A stretch of 8,601 nt of DNA, from the NCBI GenBank assembly GCA_012032855.1, contig JAAUQA010000110.1, forward strand, positions 1-8,601. Direction: 5' to 3'. Position 1 is the stretch's first letter. Each line of letters opens with the position of its first letter. The notes below the pieces were generated by a model, which saw nothing but the letters and a program-made list of their open reading frames with translations, searched no databases and was not told the origin of the DNA. The stretch comes from Candidatus Competibacteraceae bacterium (GTDB lineage: Bacteria; Pseudomonadota; Gammaproteobacteria; Competibacterales; Competibacteraceae). Of the stretch, positions 1 through 5,361 are shown in pieces. Position numbers and translations under genes: made by a program.

Positions 1-599
1 CAGGGATTGGAGTATGCGATAACAGCACGCTGGGTCAAGGACGAAATCAGCACTGCAGATTGGTTAAAGGGCTTGCTACACCATCCGCTCTGTTATTTGG
101 ATGTGCCGGTATTCGCTCGCTTGTATCGGGCTTGGGTTGTGTCTGACTTGGACGAAGTCAATCTCTGGAATGCGTGGCTCTACGCCAACCGAGAAGCGGC
201 GGAGCTGCAACAGGAAGATCGGCACCTAGGAACGGCATTGGCCCGGTTGTTAGCAGATTTAGGGTTGGCCGAGGCCGAATCGTGGCGTAGCAACCCTCGG
301 GCCTGTTTTGCCACACTGTTTAGTTTAGCCGCAGCAAAGTGGCAAATCCCGTTGCCAAGTTCTGTCCAAGGGTATTTATGGTCCTGGGCTGAAAACCAAG
401 TCGCGGCAGCAACCCGCCTTATTCCGCTGGGACAAACGGCTAGCCAACGGATTCTGACCTACCTTTACCTGAGATTGTCACAGTGTCGCAGCGGGGATTA
501 GCGGTGCGGGATGACGATGACATCGGTTTTAACGCTCCGGCATTGGGATTGGCCAGCGCCCTACATGAAACCCAGTATTCGCGCTTGTTCCGCTCCTGA
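1..599 (+). CDS. ureF: Urease accessory protein UreF, 5'-truncated by window edge and frameshifted
   Basis: UreF forms a complex with UreD/UreH and UreG that delivers nickel to apo-urease in the cytoplasm. The visible frame opens at base 1 with QGLEYAI, the usual SQGLE region about 30 residues into UreF, so the true start lies outside the window and the TTG at 7 is not a real start. Family landmarks follow: WVKDE, a central E-DRxLGxALARLLADLG stretch, GYLWSWAENQVAAA and IPLGQT. After QRILTYL the frame runs into a stop at 499-501. The typical UreF ending (GLASALHETQYSRLFRS) is encoded one frame back and stops at 597-599. One extra T in the TTT run at 464-466 would join the parts as ILTYLLPEIVTVSQRG. 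This is either a sequencing or assembly error or a recent inactivation. No ureG follows. The family assignment is secure; functional status is open. Confidence 0.9.
464..466 (+). other. Probable site of one-base loss in ureF
   Basis: The 5' part of ureF reads in the frame of base 1, and its conserved C-terminal end reads in the frame of base 3. The second frame is closed upstream by a TAG at 441-443, so the switch must lie between about 444 and 499. The TTT run at 464-466 is the simplest place: TTTT would give LTYLLPEIV and a continuous UreF ending. No heptameric slippery site of the X-XXY-YYZ type is present, so programmed frameshifting is unlikely. The exact base is an inference. Confidence 0.6.
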
Positions 600-621
600 C
601 AGGCCGGATAGGCTGTGTGCC

Positions 622-2394
622 CTATAAAGGCCAAAACAGCGTGATTAACGGAATCGCGGTCAGCACCACGAGAATACCGAGTGGCAGTCCCAACCGCCAG
701 TAATCGCCGAAGCCATATCCGCCGGGGCCCATCACCAAGGTGTTCGATTGATGCCCGATCGGCGTCATAAACGTGCACGAGCTGCCCACGGCGACGGCCA
801 TTAAAAAGGGGTCGACGGGAAGCTGCAACGCATTCGCTACCCCGGCCGCGATAGGGGCCATGATTACCGCTGTGGCCGCGTTGTTGATCACATCCGACAG
901 CGACATAGCGGTCACCATCAAGATTGTCAGAATGGCCCAATTCGGCAGATCGCCGGCAATAGCAGCCAGCCCGGTTGCCAGCAGGGCCGTTGCCCCGGTG
1001 TTTTCCAGCGCTTGGCCGACCGGGATCATTGCACCTAACAGAATAATAATCGGACCGTCGATACTGGCGTAGACCTCCCGCAGTGACATCAGATTGGTCA
1101 GCACCAAAGTGATTGCGGCACAGGTAAAGGCCACGTGCGCCGGCAATAATCCCAGCGCAGTTAACACTATGGCGCCAATAAAAATACAGACCGACGGCAT
1201 GAGTTGTTGCGGTTGCCCCAGTTTGATATTGCGTTGGGCCAAGGGTAGGCATCCCAGCAGATTGAGGTTGGCGGCGATGGTCTTGGTTTCACCCTGCAAT
1301 AACAGCACATCCCCGACCTGGAACGTGATGCGGCTGATCCGTTGGCGCATGGACTCGCCCTGGCGTGATAGCGCCATTAAATTGACGCCGAACCGCTCAT
1401 GCAACTGGATTTGCGCGGCGCTGCGTCCCTCAATGCGTGACCCGGGCCGCACCACAGCCTCGAAAATACCGACTCGTTCCGAATTCAAATCCTCAGCTGT
1501 GACGGTCTGTCCCGCACCGATTTCCAAACCCGCTTCAACGACCAGTGCTTTCAAGGCGTCTGAGTGTCCTTCCAAAATCAGCAGATCATCAGCCCTCAAC
1601 AACTCGAATTGACCGGGAGCCAGTAACCGCCGGTTACCTCGCACCAAAGCCAGGATGGACACGTCGCCTTTACCGATCCGTTCAATCTCCCGCAATTCCT
1701 TACCTACTAATTTGGATTTTTCCGGTAATCGGGTTTCGGTGATATAAGCGGTGATATCGAACAAGGTACCGGGTTTTGCGCCCATCCGGTTTGGCAGTAA
1801 TCGCCAACCGATCAACGAGATGAACGCCACGCCCATCAAAGCAACGCCCATACCGACCGGCGCGAAGGCGAACATCCCGAAGGCTTCGCCGGTCAATTCC
1901 TGCCGATAAGTGGCGATGATGACATTGGGAGGGGTGCCGATCAGGGTCATCAAGCCGCCCAACAACGACCCGAAGGAAAGCGGCATCAGCACTTCGGAGG
2001 TTGGACGGTTGTCCTGTTGGCACATTTGTAACGCCAACGGCATAAACAAGGCCAGCGCGCCGATGTTATTCATAAACGCAGAGCAACACGCAACCAACCC
2101 GGTCAACGCCGCGACTTGAGAAATCGGTCGATGGCTCAACATGGTGAGTTTCTTGCCGATTTTGTCCACCGCCCCGGAGTTGGTCAATGCTTGACTGATC
2201 ACCAGCACAGCAGCTACGGTGATCACGGCCGGGTGACCGAAACCGGAAAATATCAGATCAGAAGGCACTAGGCCCAGAATAGCCACCGCTAACAATGCCA
2301 GCAAAGCCACCACGTCATAGCGCCAACGGCCCCAGATAAACAAGCCCAAGGTAGCGAATAAAACGATAAGAATAAGCGCTTGATCTAGAGTCAT
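622..2394 (-). CDS. SLC13/DASS-family transporter with two RCK_C (TrkA-C) domains
   Basis: This is a 590-residue inner-membrane protein of the SLC13 (divalent anion:sodium symporter) group; the substrate (sulfate, dicarboxylate or other anion) cannot be read from sequence. The N-terminal membrane half is about residues 4-200 and carries MNNIGA (108-113) and LIGTPPNVI (151-159). The C-terminal half is about 400-590, with the matching INNAATA (503-509) and TPIGHQSNTLVMGPGGY (544-560). The paired NN and SNT-like motifs reflect the family's internal inverted repeat. Between the halves are two soluble RCK_C-like domains, about 212-290 and 306-385, each with the LRxxDxLLxLEG / FQVGDVLLLQG ending; such domains in related transporters are thought to bind ligands and regulate. 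ATG at 2394 is the only reasonable start, because an in-frame stop lies at 2404-2406. There is no clear Shine-Dalgarno. The gene converges on ureF. Confidence 0.92.
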   Translation of the reverse strand: MTLDQALILIVLFATLGLFIWGRWRYDVVALLALLAVAILGLVPSDLIFSGFGHPAVITVAAVLVISQALTNSGAVDKIGKKLTMLSHRPISQVAALTGLVACCSAFMNNIGALALFMPLALQMCQQDNRPTSEVLMPLSFGSLLGGLMTLIGTPPNVIIATYRQELTGEAFGMFAFAPVGMGVALMGVAFISLIGWRLLPNRMGAKPGTLFDITAYITETRLPEKSKLVGKELREIERIGKGDVSILALVRGNRRLLAPGQFELLRADDLLILEGHSDALKALVVEAGLEIGAGQTVTAEDLNSERVGIFEAVVRPGSRIEGRSAAQIQLHERFGVNLMALSRQGESMRQRISRITFQVGDVLLLQGETKTIAANLNLLGCLPLAQRNIKLGQPQQLMPSVCIFIGAIVLTALGLLPAHVAFTCAAITLVLTNLMSLREVYASIDGPIIILLGAMIPVGQALENTGATALLATGLAAIAGDLPNWAILTILMVTAMSLSDVINNAATAVIMAPIAAGVANALQLPVDPFLMAVAVGSSCTFMTPIGHQSNTLVMGPGGYGFGDYWRLGLPLGILVVLTAIPLITLFWPL

Positions 2395-2402
2395 AAGATT
2401 AG

Positions 2403-2431
2403 GTTATGTGCTCTGGTTACCTTTTCAGCAA
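2403..2431 (-). promoter_or_regulatory. Weak candidate promoter for the SLC13-type transporter
   Basis: On the minus strand TTGCTG (2431-2426) and CATAAC (2408-2403) are separated by 17 bases, a sigma70-like layout with 3/6 and 4/6 consensus matches. Transcription would begin at or within a few bases of the ATG at 2394. That fits the absence of a Shine-Dalgarno and would make the mRNA leaderless or nearly so. The matches are poor, and the real promoter may lie further upstream. Confidence 0.25.
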
Positions 2432-2630
2432 CACTCCGGGTAGGACTGCTTGCCGTGTGAATGGACGGGATGTGTCATCCAATTTCTGCGCCACTTGTAA
2501 AACCAAACCCCCGCTGAACCTGCAGCACCACAAAGTGGTGTGCGGCAAGCAGGCGGCGGGGGAGGCAATGGGGATCGGAAAAATGATGCTGGTTGGCTTA
2601 CACTTTTGGAAGATTGGTGAACCTATTTAG
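2406..2630 (+). CDS. Doubtful small ORF in the structured intergenic region
   Basis: An open frame of 74 codons starts with ATG 11 bp from the divergent transporter start and ends with TAG at 2628-2630. The product would be cysteine-rich (C2, C16 and a CATC pair around residues 28-31) with a hydrophobic stretch near its end (MMLVGLHFW). I recognise no family. The only possible ribosome-binding bases are a short AGG at 2401-2403. The same DNA also has an open frame on the minus strand, and the region is dominated by inverted repeats, so the frame may be chance or part of a repeat element. It is kept as a candidate only because nothing else explains this stretch. Confidence 0.15.
   Translation: MCSGYLFSNTPGRTACRVNGRDVSSNFCATCKTKPPLNLQHHKVVCGKQAAGEAMGIGKMMLVGLHFWKIGEPI
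2446..2562. repeat. Inverted-repeat-rich element with crossing arms
   Basis: Four perfect inverted repeats lie in 117 bases. Arm pair A is CTGCTTGCCG (2446-2455) with CGGCAAGCAG (2543-2552). Hairpin B is GGATG-TGT-CATCC (2468-2480). Arm pair C is CCCCCGC (2508-2514) with GCGGGGG (2556-2562). Hairpin D is CACCAC-AAA-GTGGTG (2526-2540). Pairs A and C cross, so both together would make a pseudoknot-like fold in RNA. The element lies between the divergent transporter gene and the downstream membrane-protein gene. It does not match a riboswitch, attC site or insertion-sequence end that I recognise. It could be a structured leader RNA, a small RNA, or a miniature or palindromic repeat. The repeats are seen directly; the function is unknown. 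Confidence 0.5.
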
Positions 2631-2711
2631 CCCATCAGGACCAGAAGAGCAAGATTTGACACAGATTTTGCTGCGTTCGGAACCTTAAATTTGTCAGTCT
2701 ATGGTCGAATA

Positions 2712-2927
2712 ATGTTGCAAAAGAGCGATATTGGGGCCGTTATTTTCGCGCTAGCGGTTACTCTGGGGTTAGGCTGGGGTGCAGTGTATTTTGTACGCAA
2801 CCTCTGGCCGGTTTTGCCGGGTTGGCTGGCGATGATTCTGTTTATCTTGTTAGCCGTCGTAGTAATCGGCTACCCCATTTACTCGCTGGCCAAGTGGTCG
2901 GATCGGACTCTCAAACGCAAGCAATAG
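2712..2927 (+). CDS. Small two-helix inner-membrane protein
   Basis: The 71-residue product has two clear hydrophobic segments, about residues 7-28 (GAVIFALAVTLGLGWGAVYFV) joined by a short NLWPVLPGW loop to about 37-60, followed by a basic tail (KWSDRTLKRKQ). With both helices crossing the membrane, the charged ends would lie on the cytoplasmic side. I do not recognise a named family. An upstream in-frame TTG at 2691 would add seven residues; ATG at 2712 is preferred because it begins just before the first helix, although neither start has a good Shine-Dalgarno. The next gene begins 15 bases downstream on the same strand, so the two are probably cotranscribed. Function is unknown; a structural or accessory envelope role is the most that can be inferred. 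Confidence 0.6.
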   Translation: MLQKSDIGAVIFALAVTLGLGWGAVYFVRNLWPVLPGWLAMILFILLAVVVIGYPIYSLAKWSDRTLKRKQ

Positions 2928-2942
2928 GGTCTACTCAAACCG

Positions 2943-3805
2943 ATGCGGAAATTTACGGAAAGTAGTGTCTATAAGCTTTCCCTGCGCCTTTTTTTGCTCA
3001 TCTTTTGGTTGGGATATTTGCCATTCGTCGCTTTACCGGCTTGGGCAGACAGTCTGGAAATCATCGACCTTCGCCATCGTAGCGCAGAAGACATGATTCC
3101 AATGCTACGCCCCCTGCTGCAAGGCCAAGGAGTGATTACGGGACGCGGTAGTCAGCTCATTTTACGCACAACGTCGCAACAATTTAAACAAATCCAGGCG
3201 TTGGTGAACGAACTTGATACCCCACAGCGCAGTTTACTAATCAGTGTAAGGCAGCTAGGCGAAGCCGAACGTGACCATAGCACAGGCGAATGGTCGGGAG
3301 CTGTCGATCTGGGACGCCATGGGAGGGTGGAAATTGGTCGCGGAGTTCCCGATGAGAGGCTACAGTTGGGCCTCAATAATGGCAAGCGCCGACGGGATGA
3401 ACGGATCGCCCAGCAAGTCCGGGTTTTGGATGGTGGCGAAGCTTATATCCAAGTCGGTACGCAAGTGCCTCGGCGGGAACGCTACACTGTTCGCGATGGT
3501 ATAGGCCAACGCGAGTATTCCACAACCTATTATCAGCGCTGACCAGCGGGTTTTATGTGCGTCCTCGTTTGCAAGGCGATCGCGTCACCCTGGAAATTTC
3601 CCCTCACCGCCAGCGTGAAACCGCCGACGGGTGGGTTGAAACCCAAAGCCTGTATACGACGGTTACAGGGCGTTTGGGTGAATGGTTGGAAGTCGGTGCG
3701 AGTGACGAGCAGAGCACCTCGCGAAACCACGCCATCACCGGCTACAGAAATGAAACCCGTCTGGATGAACATCGTATTCAACTCAAAGTCGAGTTGTTGC
3801 CCTGA
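2943..3805 (+). CDS. Exported secretin N-domain-like protein, frameshifted
   Basis: The first frame (2943-3542) starts with a signal peptide: hydrophobic core about residues 14-31 and a likely cleavage at AWA-DS (35/36). Residues about 38-103 (LEIIDLRHRSAEDMIPMLRPLL ... LVNELDTPQRSLLISVRQ in outline) resemble the small ring-forming N-domains of secretins such as PilQ/GspD and NolW. The frame stops at 3540-3542, but the protein clearly continues one frame back from about 3539 (ALTSGFYVRPRLQGDRVTL) to TGA at 3803-3805. Restoring one G after CAG at 3534-3536 would give YYQALTSGFYV and a protein of about 287 residues. That is too short for a full secretin, and the membrane-barrel end is absent, so this is a stand-alone periplasmic secretin-like protein of unknown job. 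No pilus or type II secretion genes are nearby. The Shine-Dalgarno is weak (AGGG near 2928). Confidence 0.7.
3534..3542 (+). other. Probable site of one-base loss in the secretin-like gene
   Basis: The upstream frame reads YYQ-R-stop, while the frame one base back reads A-L-T-S-G-F-Y-V and continues for about 85 codons to 3803-3805. Adding a G after 3536 (CAG to CAGG) makes one continuous protein. No slippery heptamer or stimulatory hairpin is evident. Both frames are open over a broad overlap, so the exact position is inferred from how naturally the joined protein reads. Confidence 0.55.
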
Positions 3806-3834
3806 TTCCCATCGGTGATTTTCCTTGCAATAAT
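3806..3834 (+). promoter_or_regulatory. Possible extended -10 promoter before the OsmC-family gene
   Basis: TGCAATAAT at 3826-3834 resembles an extended -10 element (TGn plus a 4-5/6 match to TATAAT). The bases 17 upstream (TTCCCA, 3806-3811) match the -35 consensus poorly. It lies in the 53-bp gap after the secretin-like stop and would allow separate expression of the OsmC and L,D-transpeptidase genes. Confidence 0.28.
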
Positions 3835-3846
3835 GTGCGCCAAACC

Positions 3847-3850
3847 GAGG
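3847..3850 (+). promoter_or_regulatory. Shine-Dalgarno fixing the OsmC-family start at 3859
   Basis: GAGG lies eight bases before ATG 3859. It is placed correctly for that ATG but inside the frame if the upstream GTG at 3835 were used, so it decides the start in favour of 3859. Confidence 0.65.
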
Positions 3851-3858
3851 ATCACCCG

Positions 3859-4308
3859 ATGAACAAGCATAACGTCACCGTTATCTGGCAACGTAGCACT
3901 GCGGATTTCGAGTATAAAACCTTTGATCGCACCCACACCTGGCTTTTCCCCGGCGGTCAGAGCGTGCAGGGTTCATCGGCTCCCGCTTATTTCGGCAAGC
4001 CGGAACTGACCAACCCCGAAGAAGGACTAATCGCCAGTCTATCCAGTTGCCAAATGCTCACTTTTTTATCCATCGCCGCGCTGCAAGGGTATACCGTGGA
4101 GTGCTATCAAGATGATGCGACCGGGGAGCTAGGCAAGAACGCGCGCGGCAAAACCATGATCAAGAAAATTATTCTGCGCCCTAAAGTCACGTTTAGTGGG
4201 GCACTGATTCCCGATGCCGAATCTTTGGCTCAGTTGCACAACAAAGCCAAAGAGAACTGTTTTGTATCTAATTCTCTGCTCACCGAGGTGGTGCTGGAGG
4301 CTAATTGA
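3859..4308 (+). CDS. OsmC-family thiol peroxidase-like protein
   Basis: This 149-residue protein has the OsmC/Ohr fold signature and a family-typical length. The two redox cysteines are visible: Cys64 in SLSSCQMLTF at the head of the central helix, and Cys134 in KAKENCFVSNSL. In the family these reduce organic hydroperoxides or related oxidants in the cytoplasm through an intramolecular disulfide. An additional Cys82 is not at a known catalytic position. The ATG at 3859 is chosen because of a GAGG eight bases upstream; starting from GTG 3835 would place the Shine-Dalgarno inside the gene. The next gene begins three bases after this stop, so the two are almost certainly in one transcript. Its oxidant is not predictable, and it is better called OsmC-family than Ohr or OsmC proper. 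Confidence 0.88.
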   Translation: MNKHNVTVIWQRSTADFEYKTFDRTHTWLFPGGQSVQGSSAPAYFGKPELTNPEEGLIASLSSCQMLTFLSIAALQGYTVECYQDDATGELGKNARGKTMIKKIILRPKVTFSGALIPDAESLAQLHNKAKENCFVSNSLLTEVVLEAN

Positions 4309-4311
4309 AAA

Positions 4312-4929
4312 ATGACTAAGTCAACCCGCGTTCTTCTTCTGTTCATCGTTGTTTATCTGTTGGCAGCTTGTGCTGCGCCTCAAAGCGGCACGGTAGCCGT
4401 CTCCCCGCCCCTCCCTCCGCCTAAGCCAAAACCCGTCGTGCCCGTTGAACCCTGGTTATTGGTAGACACTAAGGCGGACACTCTGACGGTAATGAAAGGC
4501 ACCCGTCCGTTAGAAGTGTTTCAAAATATTGCGCTCGGTAGCCGAGGAGCAGGAATCAAATACCGGCGCGGCGATGAGATTACCCCTGTGGGCAATTTCC
4601 GCATCGGTTGGGTCAACCCTTACAGCCGCTTCAAGTTGTTCTTCGGCTTGGATTATCCCAATCGGGAATATGCCGACCGCGCTTATCAACAGGGCCGTAT
4701 CAATACAGCAACCCATCGCCGTATTGTCAGTGCCTTGGAGCAGGGTAAAACTCCGCCTCAAAACACCCTGCTAGGCGGCCAAATCGGTATTCATGGCGTC
4801 GGTGCCGGTGACCCCGAAGTCCACGAATACTTTAATTGGACCGCCGGTTGTATCGCTTTAGATAATACTCAAATTGAACGTCTTGCCAAATGGGTGCGAA
4901 TCGGCACTCGGGTGGAAATACGAGGCTAG
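4312..4929 (+). CDS. YkuD-family L,D-transpeptidase lipoprotein
   Basis: The 205-residue product begins with a lipoprotein signal: hydrophobic core VLLLFIVVYLLAAC, with lipobox LAAC and lipidated Cys20. Residue A21 (not Asp) after Cys20 would allow outer-membrane sorting. A proline-rich linker (31-46) leads to the YkuD catalytic domain (about 48-203). The active-site signature is complete: His161 in GIHGVG and the nucleophile Cys180 in WTAGCIALDN. In the family this cysteine attacks the L,D-centre of a peptidoglycan tetrapeptide, forming either 3-3 crosslinks or, for ErfK/YbiS-type enzymes, lipoprotein-peptidoglycan bonds. GGAGG at 4296-4300 lies 11 bases before the ATG, inside the end of the OsmC-family gene. 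The next gene encodes an Lpp-like lipoprotein with C-terminal lysine, a plausible partner or substrate. Confidence 0.9.
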   Translation: MTKSTRVLLLFIVVYLLAACAAPQSGTVAVSPPLPPPKPKPVVPVEPWLLVDTKADTLTVMKGTRPLEVFQNIALGSRGAGIKYRRGDEITPVGNFRIGWVNPYSRFKLFFGLDYPNREYADRAYQQGRINTATHRRIVSALEQGKTPPQNTLLGGQIGIHGVGAGDPEVHEYFNWTAGCIALDNTQIERLAKWVRIGTRVEIRG

Positions 4930-5029
4930 TGCGGGTGTTGCAACAGGGCTGTGCAAGCGTGTAAAAAATCTACTGGCCTATGCTTACTTTTCCGTTTTTG
5001 TGGTAATGTTGTCATTGGGTAACGCCCCG

Positions 5030-5061
5030 TTGCGTTTATGTTCTTGGCCTGTTGTTATTAT
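5030..5061 (+). promoter_or_regulatory. Candidate promoter of the Lpp-like lipoprotein gene
   Basis: TTGCGT (5030-5035) and TGTTAT (5053-5058) stand 17 bases apart; an overlapping TATTAT at 5056-5061 is a better -10 but with a 20-base spacer. Initiation would fall near 5065-5068 and give a short leader carrying the AAGGAG ribosome-binding site. The 155-bp gap after the L,D-transpeptidase gene suggests this lipoprotein has its own promoter. The call is by eye and only moderate. Confidence 0.33.
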
Positions 5062-5072
5062 CTGTAATCCTT

Positions 5073-5078
5073 AAGGAG
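5073..5078 (+). promoter_or_regulatory. Strong Shine-Dalgarno fixing the lipoprotein start at 5085
   Basis: AAGGAG ends six bases before ATG 5085, an ideal position. It excludes the in-frame upstream start at 5052, and the protein from 5085 begins directly with a lipoprotein signal peptide. It is the best ribosome-binding site in the window, in keeping with a highly expressed structural lipoprotein. Confidence 0.85.
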
Positions 5079-5084
5079 TCCAAT

Positions 5085-5345
5085 ATGATCAAGCGGTTCA
5101 TGAAAATTTCCGTATTAGCCCTCGTTGCAGGGCTGAGCGTGGGTTGTGCCACCACAGGCGATTTGGAAAAGGTACGCGCCGAAGCGCTACAAGCTCAAGC
5201 CAGCGCTAACGACGCCAAGTCCGCCGCTGAAACCGCACTAGCAACCGCTAACGAAGCGCGTTCTATGGCCAGTGAGTCGTTGTCCTGCTGCCGGGCCAAC
5301 GAAGAACGCCTTAACCGCGTTTTCAAGCGTTCGATGTACAAGTAA
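5085..5345 (+). CDS. OprI/Lpp-like alanine-zipper outer-membrane lipoprotein
   Basis: The 86-residue precursor has a lipoprotein signal (MIKRFMK then a hydrophobic core ending SVGC), with lipidated Cys21, giving a mature chain of about 66 residues. Residues about 27-66 are an alanine-rich heptad coiled coil (EALQAQASANDAKSAAETA in part) of the kind that makes Lpp and OprI trimers. The C-terminus is RSMYK, ending in lysine like Lpp, where the terminal lysine is joined to peptidoglycan by L,D-transpeptidases. An adjacent cysteine pair (Cys68, Cys69) just after the zipper is unlike E. coli Lpp and might crosslink chains. It follows the L,D-transpeptidase gene by 155 bp and ends in a strong terminator, so it is probably a separate, abundant transcript. 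Covalent anchoring is inferred, not shown. Confidence 0.87.
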   Translation: MIKRFMKISVLALVAGLSVGCATTGDLEKVRAEALQAQASANDAKSAAETALATANEARSMASESLSCCRANEERLNRVFKRSMYK

Positions 5346-5361
5346 TTCCAGCGCACGCGCC

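Larger units (their letters stand above)
2395..2711. other. 317-bp intergenic region upstream of the envelope gene series
   Basis: The left part holds the possible minus-strand promoter, the doubtful small ORF and the inverted-repeat element described separately. The right part, about 2563-2711, holds no confident gene or repeat. A perfect TTGACA lies at 2656-2661, but no acceptable -10 box stands 16-18 bases downstream; TTAAAT at 2685-2690 is 23 bases away. A promoter for the downstream genes probably lies here but cannot be fixed by eye. Confidence 0.5.

Noticed and set aside
455..475. Programmed -1 frameshifting as the explanation for the ureF frame break
   Set aside because: There is no X-XXY-YYZ heptamer in the reading frame and no obvious stimulatory hairpin, and UreF is not known to use recoding.
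597..624. Bidirectional terminator between the converging ureF and transporter genes
   Set aside because: Only a weak bulged CAGGCC/GGCTG pairing is visible and neither strand has a T run, so it cannot be supported.
440..1252. Long minus-strand open frame of 270 codons overlapping the 3' part of the transporter and ureF
   Set aside because: It is the shadow of the SLC13-type gene in another frame; the product is low-complexity Arg/Gly-rich with no family features, and the overlapped gene is clearly real.
1094..1612. Plus-strand open frame of 172 codons antisense to the transporter
   Set aside because: It has no recognisable domain, no ribosome-binding site and unusual composition; it is explained by codon bias of the opposite-strand gene.
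2446..2562. Integron attC site, insertion-sequence end or cobalamin riboswitch as identity of the inverted-repeat element
   Set aside because: No GTTRRRY-type core sites, no transposase gene or target duplication, and no B12-box-like conserved core could be found.
2656..2661. Perfect TTGACA as a -35 box for the downstream small membrane protein
   Set aside because: No acceptable -10 lies 16-18 bases downstream; the nearest A/T-rich hexamer is 23 bases away.
4938..4956. Hairpin with TTGCA/TGCAA arms after the L,D-transpeptidase stop
   Set aside because: The stem is short and bulged and is followed by an A run rather than a T run on the coding strand, so it is not an intrinsic terminator for the upstream gene.
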